Assembly (NCBI GenBank): GCA_001313085.1
Contig: BBFE01000035.1
Span: 1 to 42,978, forward strand
DNA length: 42,978 bases
Direction: 5' to 3'
From: Paenibacillus sp. JCM 18996
GTDB taxonomy: Bacteria; Bacillota; Bacilli; Paenibacillales; NBRC-103111
Position 1 is the stretch's first letter. Each line of letters starts with the position of its first letter. The notes below the pieces were generated by a model, which was not told the DNA's origin, made no database searches, and saw only the letters and a list, made by a program, of their open reading frames with translations. Below, in pieces: positions 9,264 through 21,020 of the stretch. The translations under genes and the position numbers were made by a program.

Positions 9264-9290
9264 TTAGCACTAAAGGCATTAGAGTGCTAA
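9264..9290 (+). promoter_or_regulatory. CIRCE operator (HrcA binding site)
   Basis: Inverted repeat TTAGCACTA - 9 bases - GAGTGCTAA. It matches the consensus TTAGCACTC-N9-GAGTGCTAA except for the last base of the left arm. Located just downstream of the promoter and about 36 bases before the groES ATG. Implies heat-shock control of groESL by the HrcA repressor, which is not encoded in this window. Confidence 0.95.
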
Positions 9291-9326
9291 CAAATAACGA
9301 ACCAATCTAAAGGAGGCTATTTTTCC

Positions 9327-11330
<2,004 letters not shown>

Positions 11331-11420
11331 GACGCCCATTGAAGCCTTTGTGCATCAAGCTTTTAAGGCTTGAATTGCCGTAAGGGAACAAAAGGGTAAC
11401 GAAGGTAACAAAAAACAATT

Positions 11421-11466
11421 AGAGGTTTTCCATGAGTTGAGCAAACTTGTGGGAAGCCTCTTTTTT
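11421..11466 (+). terminator. Rho-independent terminator after groEL
   Basis: AGAGGTTTTCCA pairs with TGGGAAGCCTCT (two G-U wobbles) across a loop of about 16 bases, followed by T6. Ends the groESL operon. Confidence 0.75.
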
Positions 11467-11651
11467 CATGGTCCCTCTGCGCGGCATGACACCCATTTAA
11501 GTGCAAAGCACCAGACAAGACGAACAGGACAAGCTGCTGATAATCTTGCCCGGATGCGCTCTGTAGGATCCTTTTGCGGGAAAAGCTCCCGTTAATTTTG
11601 TAGAAAATGTCTCCTGCATGGTCAACGTGCCGAATTACAGGGAAAAAAAAT

Positions 11652-11697
11652 TCCCGCTAAATCCGATATGTACATCTAAGAAAGCAGATTAGCGGGA
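11652..11697. repeat. Inverted repeat in gene-free region 11467-11925
   Basis: Arms TCCCGCTAA (11652-11660) and TTAGCGGGA (11689-11697) are perfect complements with 28 bases between them and no T-tract. No convincing gene was found in 11467-11925 on either strand. A nearby segment repeats the theme (CGGGAAAAGCTCCCG near 11577). This could be a dispersed intergenic repeat or a degraded mobile element end, but no second copy is visible in the window. Confidence 0.45.
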
Positions 11698-11925
11698 GCA
11701 TTTCCTGCTGCTCGATGCGTAACAATCCAAATTATCCGAATCGCAGCGCAAGATCATGTCGTCGCGTATATCACGGACCTGGTTGTTGATACCGACGCTC
11801 GGCATCCTACTCTGTTGTTTCGTTAGTCAGACTTAATTAAAAAAATTTGATGAATTATAACGATGGATTTTGAGAAGCAAATAGCGGTATAATTGTTTTA
11901 TTCCGACAGGAAAAGGGTGATTTAT

Positions 11926-12357
11926 GTGAATACCGTACCTCAATCGATTCCTCGTCCGTTAGTAAGAGCAAATCAATGGGTAATCGTTTTGTCCGTCATT
12001 CTAACCTTGATTACAGATATGTACTGGATTCTCGCGATTCCACTCATATCCGGAATTTTGGGTGTGGCCTTTGATTACAACCCCGTAATGCGGGCGGCCA
12101 AAATTTTCTGAAGAAAAAAACCTTCTGAATATGTTCCCGAGGATAAAGCACAGATGAGGTTTAATCAGCTTCTGGCGATCTTTTTTTCCTGTTTGCCGCT
12201 ATCGTTTGTTATTTGCTGAATTGGATCATGTTGGCTTACGTTTTTTTCAGCGATAGTCGGCCTGGCCGCATTTATTGCTATCCTGGGATTTTGCATCGGC
12301 TGCTTTATGCATTATCAGTGGTCACAGTATAAATACAGAAGAGGAAAGCGTGCATAA
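11926..12357 (+). CDS. DUF4395 membrane protein
   Basis: About 143 residues after repair. Opens with IPRPLVRANQWVIVLSVILT, a recognisable DUF4395 start, followed by hydrophobic helices (ILAIPLISGILGVAF), a central PSEYVPEDKAQMRFNQL, and the C-terminal pair ending ILGFCIGCFMHYQWSQYKYR. GTG at 11926 chosen because AGGAAAAGGG lies at a suitable distance. Frame changes at A7 near 12114, T7 near 12181 and T7 near 12241. Four membrane segments are likely. Function unknown; not obviously linked to its neighbours. Confidence 0.75.
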
Positions 12358-12373
12358 TTCCGGTGAGTAGACC

Positions 12374-12405
12374 GACCCATATCCGTTGATGTGGGTCTCT
12401 TTGTG
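12374..12405 (+). terminator. Candidate terminator after the DUF4395 gene
   Basis: Stem GACCCATAT / ATGTGGGTC (one G-U pair) with a 6-base loop, followed by the T-rich TCTTTGTG. The tail is weak. Confidence 0.5.
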
Positions 12406-12430
12406 TATCGGGACTTCCCTCGCCAAATAA

Positions 12431-12619
12431 GAATATTTTACTGAGGCCATTCAAGGATCGGATCTGGTCCTCACTTCCTATAACCTTGCGGAAATCGATA
12501 GAGAAGAATTACCCTCAATAGAATGGGATTGCATTGGCTTGGATTCTATCTTTGATTTTATCAATCCCGGTTATTTGGGAAGCTTAAAAGCAGAGCGCTT
12601 CTTGGGTTTGATTATCTAA
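12431..12619 (+). pseudogene. Internally deleted SNF2-family helicase relic
   Basis: A start-less open frame of 62 codons reads EAIQGSDLVLTSYNLAEIDR then EELPSIEWDCIGLD, which is the segment leading to motif II of bacterial SNF2/SWI2 helicases. It jumps straight to SIFDFINPGYLGSLKAERF, which normally lies about 40 residues later, after motif III. The DEAQ box and the LTGTP motif are therefore gone in one in-frame deletion, and everything else of the roughly 1000-residue protein is absent. No insertion sequence is seen beside it. The DNA looks coding in only this frame. Together with adjoining sequence it fills the otherwise empty 12406-12746 stretch. Confidence 0.7.
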
Positions 12620-12746
12620 GGTCACTCTTTTGACTTGCGACATCTTTAATAAAAAACTGTTTTATTCTTAACATAAATGGGTAATAAAAAATAACCGTAA
12701 TATAATAAAACACTAGACCTTATGTTTATGCCGGGAGGTTCAGGAC

Positions 12747-12893
12747 ATGCAGTGCATTCAAAATTTAAAACGCAGCTGGTATTTATTTCGACGGAGTTAC
12801 TATTGCTTGTTACTCGAAGGATGTCTGGATACTGAATTAAGGCAGGAATTGATACGTAAAATTGAATATCACGAAATGAAACTAAGCGCCTGA
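12747..12893 (+). CDS. 48-residue basic small protein, unrecognised
   Basis: ATG at 12747 with GGGAGG 8 bases upstream. The protein starts MQCIQNLKRSWYLFRRSYYC and ends RKIEYHEMKLSA. It is rich in Arg, Lys, Tyr and Leu, probably helical, without a signal peptide. A candidate -10 (TATAAT, 12701-12706) lies upstream and a strong terminator overlaps its stop codon, so it appears to be an independent single-gene unit. I do not recognise the family. The well-placed ribosome binding site and terminator argue for a real gene despite its size. Confidence 0.55.
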   Translation: MQCIQNLKRSWYLFRRSYYCLLLEGCLDTELRQELIRKIEYHEMKLSA

Positions 12894-12913
12894 CTAATCA
12901 GGTGCTTTTTTTT
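12884..12913 (+). terminator. Strong terminator overlapping the stop of the 48-residue ORF
   Basis: Stem AAGCGCCTGA / TCAGGTGCTT (one G-U) with a 4-base loop, followed by T8. The stop TGA lies within the stem. Confidence 0.9.
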
Positions 12914-13009
12914 GTTGCTCTATCAAATTCTTCATTTCAGCAAACTATGGATGATTTGTATACAAACGATAATAGTCCATCCAGAGCGGATACTGAACAA
13001 AATGCCGAA

Positions 13010-13048
13010 AAAAAGAAAAAAAAGCCTGATCCCAAAAGGGACCAGGCT
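13010..13048 (-). terminator. Terminator of the SLH protein gene
   Basis: Stem AGCCTGATCCC / GGGACCAGGCT with an AAAA loop and one bulge. The long A-rich run upstream on the plus strand (13009-13023) supplies the U-tract for minus-strand transcripts. Confidence 0.85.
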
Positions 13049-13063
13049 GTTAACTAATCGAGA

Positions 13064-14735
13064 TTAGTTAATGAATCCTGCTTTGCTCAACAAACGCTTA
13101 AGCATAGTAGCGGATTGTGCACGAGTAGCTTGGTTTGCGGATTGGATTGTATCGCTAGTTACACCATCCACGATTCCGTTAGTGATGGCCACAGCAATTT
13201 CTTTTTTGTGCCCATACGATTTTGTTGGAATCTTTAAACGCAGCCAGTGCGGCAGATTGTTGTGTGGAAGTAATGTCAGTGTTAACACCGGCATATTTCA
13301 ATGCACGAACAACCATAGCAGCAAGTTCTTCACGAGTGATTTGAGCATTCGGACGGTATGTTCCATCTTCGTATCCGTCAACGATTCCAGCAACAGTTGC
13401 AGTAGTAACTACGCCTGCATACCATTCGGAGGAGTTAACGTCTTTGAAAGCGGAAGTTGGAGTCAGAATGTTCAATCCAAGTGCGCGAACTACCAATGCA
13501 GCGAACTCAGCGCGAGTGATGTTGCGCTCAGGTACGAATGTAGTGTTAGTTACACCGTCAACTACTAGCTTGTTAGCCAGAAGCTCGACGTCAGCTTTAG
13601 CCCAGTGAGTTGCAATGTCGTTGAAGGACTTGTTGAACTCAACCAAAGTGTACACGCTGCTGCTGTTGCGCTTGATAGTTGCTACGGATTTACCGTCTTT
13701 AGTTTCGAATGTAGCAGGTACGAAGGAGATTTTCTTCGAAGCTGCATCGTAAACTACAGCAGTAGTTTTCTTGGAATCAGCTACTTTATCAAGGTTGATA
13801 GTACGGGAAACATAAGTTCCGCTGAAGTTTACACTTACAGTGGAAGCTCCTACAGCCTCGACATTGAAGTCGATCGCGTTAGCTACAACGTTACCGCCAA
13901 GAGCAGCAGCAGCAGTAGTTACAGCAGTAGCATCAGCTACTTTAGCAACAGTTACTTTAATCTTAAGGTTTGCAACTTCGGTCTTAGCTTGTTTTGCAAG
14001 ATCGTCGAATTTCAGTACGGACAATGGAAGAATGAAAGATCCGTATTGAGAAGAGACAACCAACACCGCTCCTGGTTTCTTGGCTGCTTCAAGTAGTGCG
14101 GAAGCAGGAACTGTTGCATAGTCACCGGAGATGTTCAAAGTAACAGTCAGGGCGTTGTTGAATGCATTTGTAATGTCAAATGCGCTAACATCACCGGACA
14201 CTGGTACAGTGACAGAGCTGTTATTGTTTCCACCGATCCAACCGCCGCCGCCATAGCTTCCTGTGGAAGTAGTGGAGCTAGTGTTGGTAACGTCTTTAGA
14301 AGTAGAAAGGTAAGTGCTTCCTGTAACGGATGTTGGATCATACACAGTAGCTTTTACAGTAGCATAGCTGTAACCATTTGTGATATTTGTGGAGAAGTTG
14401 TAGTAATACTTGCCGTCTTTGTAGGTGCTGTATGTAGCAGTAGCAGCAGTGCTTAGTGCGGCACCGTACGGGCTATATACATCCAAGTACACTGATCCAT
14501 TCACATTGTTAGTGTATACATCAGTATAAACAGTACCTGTAACTTTACCGTCACGGTAAGAAAGGGAATCAAAACCGATGACTGAAGCGGCAAAAGCCAA
14601 TACAGGAGTCAGCATTGCAAAAAACTAGTAGAAATGCAACAAGACCGGAAGTTTTGTTAAGTAGGGATCTCTTTAGCACGCGGCTATCTCTCCTATTCGT
14701 TGAGTGGTTGATAGATTCTTTTTTTTGCTGGACAT
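13064..14735 (-). CDS. SLH-domain surface protein
   Basis: Secreted protein held to the cell wall by three C-terminal SLH repeats: FNDIATHWAKADVELLANKL, then FKDVNSSEWYAGVVTTATVA with GIVDGYEDGTYRPNAQITRE, then a third beginning FKDSNKIVWAQKEIAVAITN. The signal peptide includes LVAFLLVFAMLTPVLAFAAS after repair of a T/A run near 14622. The middle is Ser/Thr/Val-rich beta-type sequence with a Gly-Ser linker (SYGGGGWIGGNNNSS). Start at 14735 chosen for the strong GGAGGTG site; it needs the A8 run (14719-14726 on the plus strand) to be corrected. The GTG at 14679 with AGGAGAG is the alternative. Another frame change lies near 13203. A plausible acceptor for the adjacent glycan system. Confidence 0.88.
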
Positions 14736-14860
14736 TGTTTTAATTTCACCTCCTTTTCCATGTCAGACTTTTATAACAAGCTTTGCCTTTGTTAACTGTT
14801 AGGATAGAGTAAGTCTAATTTTATCATCTTTTGCTGGAATTTGGTAGGTGTTCAAGAACT

Positions 14861-17322
14861 CTATCTATTATTTAAAAGAAACTGAATTTGCTGACGTTCA
14901 TTAGGATCCGCTGCAAACAGCTTGTCCTGCAAAGCTTGGTCATTCTTGCCCTGCTTTTGCAAAGAAGCCAGATACCAACGGGCTATGACTCTATTTCCTT
15001 CATTATCCATTTGGTTACTTATACCCAATTGTAATACGCTTGAAGCGTTCGAAAAGTTGCTGTTCAAGAAATTAATTTGGCCTATAGAGAGCGCAATGTT
15101 AGGGGTAACGTTAAACGGTCTTCCTTGAGATTGCCCTTTAGGCAAGGTTCCTAAATAATTTATTTTATCCTGCACTTGTTGATATAGGGCTTTGGCTTCG
15201 TTCCAATGTTCATCTTGTTTTAGTTTATTGCCGTTTAATTTTTTTCCTTATTTCCTAATTCGGCATGAAGTACAATCAGTCGTTCATACATCGATATATC
15301 CCATGGGAAATCGTTTAATTCTTTCTTAAGCAGCTCCAGAGCTTGTTCCTTGTTATCTTTCATTAACAATAAATTGTATTCACTGTCAAATATTCCCCTA
15401 TTATATGATTCGTATGGCTTAACCTGTTTTATGAGGTCAAAAGCTTCTTGGGAATATTTTTTCTTCCTTCGTTTGATTGTATGCCTGACTGAGCAGCTGG
15501 ATTTTCATCAGATTATAATCAGGATGATATTTACTGATATCTCTTGCCTTATCAATAGGCTGCAGTACTTCATTCAAAGGTTTCTGCTGCTGAAGCAGAC
15601 CCATCCCCTCATTGAATAAAGTATTGCTTTTGGTATATTGCAGGGAAATGACAAAAAAATAATGATGGAAGGAACAATAAGAAGAGCAGGATAAAGCTTG
15701 GACCATAGTTGATTTGTTACCTTTTTTCTCATCGGAGACTTTAATATATGATGCTGATAACAAACCTCCCAAGCATAGGAATAGCATACCGGCGATATAG
15801 CCAAAGCTCATATCAAAATCGATCGCGCTATGAGCGAGTAAAGAGATAGCTATAATATAAAATACAAAATGCTGATCACGATCCCCTTGTACCTTTTTTT
15901 GATACGGGCCGCAATATACTTGATAAACACCACGGCTAACAAAATTACAAATAGAAGAAAACCAATAATTCCCACTTCAATGATATACTGGAGGAAAAAA
16001 ATTGTGGCTTGTCTGCTCGTGTAAGGGTTATTTTGATATTTCTCATATAAAAAACTCCAAGCTGCCCCGCCGGCTCCAAACAATGGATAGTCCTTGATGA
16101 CTTTAATACCGTCTTTATAAAATGTGGCTCTCTCAAGGACACTATGCTGCTGTAAGTTAATAGTTTCGATTCTTTTCTCAATGCTGTTCGGAAGGAGTTT
16201 AATAAGCCCCGAATTTCCATATAACAAAAGAATTCCGACCGTTCCTGCTATCAATACGACAATAGGAAGAATGAACTGGGAAAACTTAATTCTACTAAAT
16301 TTAGCGTTAAGACCATCAGCAAATCTTTTGGTTATAAAGTGATGAATAGCATAAATAATAATGGAGGTCGTCACTGAGGCGGTTATCATAATAGCCCACC
16401 CCTTCAAGGACTCAGAAGGCATTAAATTTTTTTATTGCAGGACTTCCGATTCCTCCTATAGAGGTAATTGGATTCAATATGATCAGTGAAATGATTAGCG
16501 AAATAACCAGGTACACGAGCATCAGGATTTGCCTATACAAGCTTAAGAAAGGAAGAATAAACAGAATGATCAAAGGAAGGAGAACCAGACCTCCGCGAGA
16601 TAAAGTCAAGAAGAAGGAAACTATGGTAGGAACCAAGAATAAGCTATATCCGATAATCCCAACCCAACTTTTAGATCTGACGACAAGAAAAAAGCGAGCT
16701 AAACAATATGGCCATTGTAAATCCAGCGTAAGTATTGGCGTATTGAAAAAAACAGAAGTTAATCTTGCACCGTTGGAATCAACCATAATAGCATCCGCAT
16801 AGTGTGCATTTCCAAATAGATTTAACAATCCAAAGACAATAACCAAATAACCGGATAAAACAATTCCGTTCGTAAAAAATCGAGGAACCAGAGCTGCTTT
16901 TGGAAAAAATTATAAGAGAGGGTAAATAGAACAGCGTATGTAAAATTCACATATAAAAGCAGTGTGGCGTAATAGTGTGATGCTGCGCCGAAAGAAGAGA
17001 TAAGGTAAGAAAGTGGAATGAACCAAACCAACATGGCGTAAACATCGTGACGACTTTCTAATCTCCAATTAAAGAAAAGATATAGAGCAAAAAAACAAAC
17101 AACATAAATGCGCCTAACATAATAAATGACAACTGCGGTTTTTCAAAACGAAAAAAAATTGTTGGCGTTAAATAAACCTTTTTTCAAAGGGCATTATAAA
17201 TAAAAAAAACACCCACGAGAATGATGGAAAACCAATAGAGTAAAGAGTAGTTTGGATCAGCAGTACGTTTCAATGATTGAGAGTAAACATTTCCCGTGGG
17301 GTGCTTTTTTTTGGGCTTTCAA
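14861..17322 (-). CDS. O-antigen ligase/polymerase-family membrane protein with TPR-like tail
   Basis: About 820 residues after repair. Roughly ten hydrophobic helices (SLFLVPTIVSFFLTLSRGG, FSQFILPIVVLIAGTVGI) surround a large external loop with HSVLERATFYKDGIKVIKDY and PLFGAGGAAW. That loop is typical of the Wzy/WaaL (PF04932) superfamily. The C-terminal 250 residues are soluble helical repeats. Start TTG at 17322 preceded by AAGGAG. Many frame changes in A/T runs. In Paenibacillus alvei a relative (WsfB) is the predicted oligosaccharide:protein transferase for the S-layer, which is the role I infer. Transcribed toward the SLH gene with about 125 bases between and divergent from wzm. Confidence 0.82.
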
Positions 17323-17557
17323 TTTAAAGTTCTCCTTTTTTTTCGCTAGATTTCGTCAATATTTTATCATAAAGGTATTGTAGCTTCCAATAAAATGTCT
17401 TGTAATAAAGTGACTAAATAGTGGATAAGATTTATCAAAAAAAAACTTTTATCTAGTATTTAAAAGCCATTTTTTTGGTAAAATACTCGACGTAAAATAA
17501 AAGAAAATACAACATGATTCTACATTTTTTTTAGGTTGAAGGGAGTCGCAAACGCGT
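17323..17557. promoter_or_regulatory. Divergent intergenic region before wzm
   Basis: Very AT-rich 235 bases separating the minus-strand ligase gene from the plus-strand glycan operon. It must carry both promoters, but no clear -35/-10 pair with standard spacing was found; TAAAAT at 17479-17484 is only a weak candidate. No terminator seen. Confidence 0.4.
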
Positions 17558-18380
17558 ATGTCTTTTTTTTCAGTCAGAGTAACAGATTCCTGATCGATGT
17601 GTTGAAGAGTCAAAAAAACTGATTTTTTGAACTAGCGAAAAAAAAGATTTTAGAGCCCGATTCTCAGGGTCCTATTTGGGAATTGTATGGGCCTTCATAC
17701 AGCCTACTATCTCCCTTTTAATATTTTGGTTTGTCTTTCAAGTCGGATTTAAATCAACGCCGGTGGATAATGTGCCCTTTATCCTATGGTTGGCAGCAGC
17801 AATGATTCCCTGGAATTTCTTTGCTGACAGCGTGCAAACGGGAACAAGCTCCATTACCGATAATAGCTACTTGGTAAAAAAAGTTGTCTTTAGAACAAGC
17901 GTTCTTCCTATAGTCAAAATATATTCAGCTTTTTTTTCGTTCATACCTTCTTTATACTGTTTCTTATCGTTATGTTTTCTGTTTATGGTTATTATCCTAG
18001 CTGGTTTTATTTGCAGATTGTTTATTATGAGATCATCCTGCTACTATACATACTGGGTGTAGTATGGCTTACCTCTTCCCTAGTTGTTTTCCTCAAAGAT
18101 ATCGGTCAGCTTATTGCAATGCTGCTCCAGTTTGGCTTCTGGTTAACTCCAATATTTTACTCCCTTAACATTGTTCCGCAAAAAATACCATTTCATCCTA
18201 AAATTAAATCCTATGTACTATATTGTGGAAGGGTTCAGGAATACCTTTATTTATAAAATTTGGTTTTGGCAGGATATGAATTTAACGGTTAACTTTTTTT
18301 ATCTTTACTGTAATCTTTTTTGATGATTGGAGCTACCTTTTTTCAGAAAGCTCAGACCTCACTTTGCGGATGTATTATAA
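17558..18380 (+). CDS. wzm: Wzm, ABC-2 polysaccharide export permease
   Basis: Membrane half of an ABC exporter for lipid-linked polysaccharide. After a cytoplasmic N-terminus (LIFELAKKDFRARFSGSYLG after repair) come the typical LGIVWAFIQPTISLLIFWFV helix, IPWNFFADSVQTGTSSI, NSYLVKKVVFRTSVLPIV and a C-terminal PMYYIVEGFRNTFIYK. ATG at 17558 with GAAGGGA upstream. Ends FADVL at 18380, 10 bases before wzt. Frame changes at several T/A runs, for example 17563-17570, 17632, 17930 and 18181. About 270 residues, normal. First gene of the AT-rich glycan operon. Confidence 0.9.
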
Positions 18381-18390
18381 GGAGAGCGAC

Positions 18391-19687
18391 ATGAATCATA
18401 CACAAACGTCTGAAACAGCAATTAAGGTTCAGAATATTACTAAAGTTTACAAGCTCTATGAGAAGCCGGTAGATAGACTGAAAGAAGCTGTACACCCTTT
18501 TGGCAAAAAAGCTACATAAGAACTTTCATGCAGTAAATAAGGTCACTTTTTTTCAATAAAGAAAGGTGAGACAATAGGTATTATTGGCAAGAATGGTTCT
18601 GGTAAATCTACACTGCTCAAAATGATAACAGGTGTGTTAACTCCTACAGAAGGTACAATTGAAGTTAATGGAAAAAAAATTTCTGCACTTTTGGAGTTGG
18701 GAGCAGGATTCAATCCCGACTATACCGGAATGGAAAATATTTACCTTAATGGAACCATTATGGGATACTCTAAGCAGGATATGGATGAGAAAATCGACGA
18801 AATCATTTCATTTGCTGATATAGGAGATTTTATACACCAACCTGTAAAAAATGTACTCCAGTGGGATGTTTGTAAGACTTGCCTTTGCCGTTGCCATTAA
18901 CATAGACCCTGAAATACTGATTATTGACGAAGCCCTTAGTGTAGGTGACATGCGTTTTCAACAAAAGTGCTTCAGGAAAATCGAAGAATTTAGAAGGACG
19001 AAGACAATATTGTTCGTTTCGCATGATTTGGGGACCATAACTAAATATTGTGACAGGGCAATCTGGATCAATGAAGGGGTTCTTATGGATGATGGTGAGA
19101 CATTAGAGGTGGCTAAGAAATTTCAAGCGTTTATGATTGGGGCACAAATGACTAGGTCCGAAGATGAAGAAGCAGCTGCTGCTGCCGAAACTTGGACAGG
19201 TGAACAGATTGATGACCTTCCTACGAATCTAGATATTCAAGCGATAACAAGGCCGCTATTATAGGCATTTCTTTATTTGATAATCATTCCGAGCAAAAAA
19301 ATCAATATGGTACAATCTGGGCAATACGTGAAGCTGTTAATAAAAAAATAAAATCTAATGATTATATACAAGACCCGATCATAGGTTTTAGTATTAAAGA
19401 CAGACTTGGGAATATAGTAGCTCAATCTAACAGCTTTGTAACTGGTCAGCATATACAAGATTATATGGCGAATCAAATCCACACTGTGGGGTTTACTTTT
19501 CAAATGCCTAACTTAAACAGAGGAGAATTTACAATCTCTCCTGCTGTAGCTTCCGGTTCCCAAGAAGCTCACACACAGCATTGTTGGGTGCACGATGCAA
19601 TTGTTTTTTCAAGCTTACCATTCAAGTCTTCATGAGTTGAGCGGTTTTCTAACTTTAGATGAAGTCCAGTTCTATCAATTAGATTAA
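18391..19687 (+). CDS. wzt: Wzt, polysaccharide export ATPase with C-terminal extension
   Basis: ATPase partner of Wzm. Walker [20 protein letters not shown] (about residue 65), signature [20 protein letters not shown] (after repair near 18848), Walker [14 protein letters not shown], then FVSHDLGTI. An acidic and alanine linker ([13 protein letters not shown], about residue 265) leads to a C-terminal beta-rich domain of roughly 140 residues ([40 protein letters not shown]). That layout matches Wzt proteins whose C-terminal domain recognises the chain terminus of the cargo glycan. ATG at 18391 with AAGGAGAG. Frame changes near 18520, 18548, 18848, 19245 and 19610. Confidence 0.9.
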
Positions 19688-19705
19688 GGTGGGATTATAG
19701 TAAGT

Positions 19706-21020
19706 ATGAAATTCTCAGGCGAAAGATTTATTCCGCAAGCGACCGACAAGGAAATGCAACTTGAGCATATGCAAAGGTATTATTCTGTTCTTTCTTTAAT
19801 TAAAGATAAAGTCGTTTTGGATGCAGCGTCCGGAGAAGGTTACGGTTCTTATTTGTTATCCCAACATGCTGCTGAAGTGCATGGTGTCGATATTAGTAAG
19901 GAAACGATCACTCATTCAAAAAAATACAATATCAGCGTAGTAATCTAACCTATTCCGTTGGGTCTGTGGATCAACTAAGTTTGCCCGATCAATCGGTTGA
20001 TGTCGTTGTTTCATTTGAAACCATTGAACATGTAGATGAGAGCGTCCAACAATCCTTCCTAAGAGAAATTAAAAGAGTCCTCAAACCAGATGGGGTACTA
20101 GTTATCTCCACGCCGGATAAATATATTTATTCAGAGATACCTAATTATACAAATCCATTTCATGTAAAGGAATTCTATCGAGAAGAGTTTTTTTGATTTC
20201 TTAAATAGTTATTTTCACAATGTGCATTTTTTTTACAATCAAAAAATTCGAAGTTGCCTCGCTCATAACTGACAACAAAAAATCAACACACTCAGAATTT
20301 ACTCCCTAGCGACCAAAAAACTCAAAACGGTAAATACATTGTAGCTGTCTGTAGTGACTGGCCAATTGACATCAATATCAACTCGGTTTTATTGAACAAT
20401 GAGAAATATGAGTTTATGGTGAATCGCATTGTTAATTTACAAAATGAAGTGGAGGAAAGAAACTTACATATTAAAAAATTTAGATAAGCACATCGCTGAA
20501 TTGGATCAGAATATTGCATTACTCCAAAGCCAGTTGAATTCAACCAAGGCATTAACGGAACATGCAAATGAAGCAATGAGTCTTTTGAAACAAAAAAGAA
20601 GATAATCTTCTACAGGCTCTTAATTTAGTTCAGTCAATGAAAGAAGAGTGCGGTTCATTGCATTCTCAATTGATGGAAGCCAAGCTGCAATTAAACATGG
20701 TCACTGAAGAGTTAAAACACAAGGAAGAGATAATTAATGCAATGTCTACAATGCATAATGAACTATCGACTTCCATTGATTCTGTACATGAAAGATTTAA
20801 TGATTTTTTCAGAAAAAAAGACCAGGTTATCAAGAATCAGCTGGGTCATATTTCACAGCTTCTTGAACAGGAGCGGAGATTAAATAATATCCTTCAGTCC
20901 GGGGGCTGGAAATTATTAAACGAATATTATAAATACAGAGACCGAATACTGCCTGACAGCAGTAAAAGAAAGTTCCTTGCTAAACTCGCTTTTAAGACAA
21001 TTAAAAAAATCCAAAAGTAA
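19706..21020 (+). CDS. SAM-dependent methyltransferase with long C-terminal coiled coil
   Basis: N-terminal 170 residues are a class I methyltransferase: GERFIPQ, SAM motif VVLDAASGEGYGSYLLS, HGVDISKETI, DVVVSFETIEHVDE and LREIKRVLKPDGVLVISTPD. After about residue 210 the sequence becomes a heptad-rich coiled coil of roughly 180 residues (VNRIVNLQNEVEERNLHIKN, LHSQLMEAKLQLNMVTEELK, LGHISQLLEQERRLNNIL), ending GGWKLLNEYYKYRDRILP. ATG at 19706 with AAGGTGGG. The stop overlaps the ATG of the next gene (TAATG). Frame changes near 19918, 20189, 20229, 20321, 20475 and 20594. By analogy with WbdD and WsaE it may methylate the non-reducing end and set chain length; the acceptor is unknown. Confidence 0.78.

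Noticed and set aside
11467..11925. Possible short protein on either strand in the post-groEL gap
   Set aside because: Frames are short, lack ribosome binding sites and show no recognisable family.
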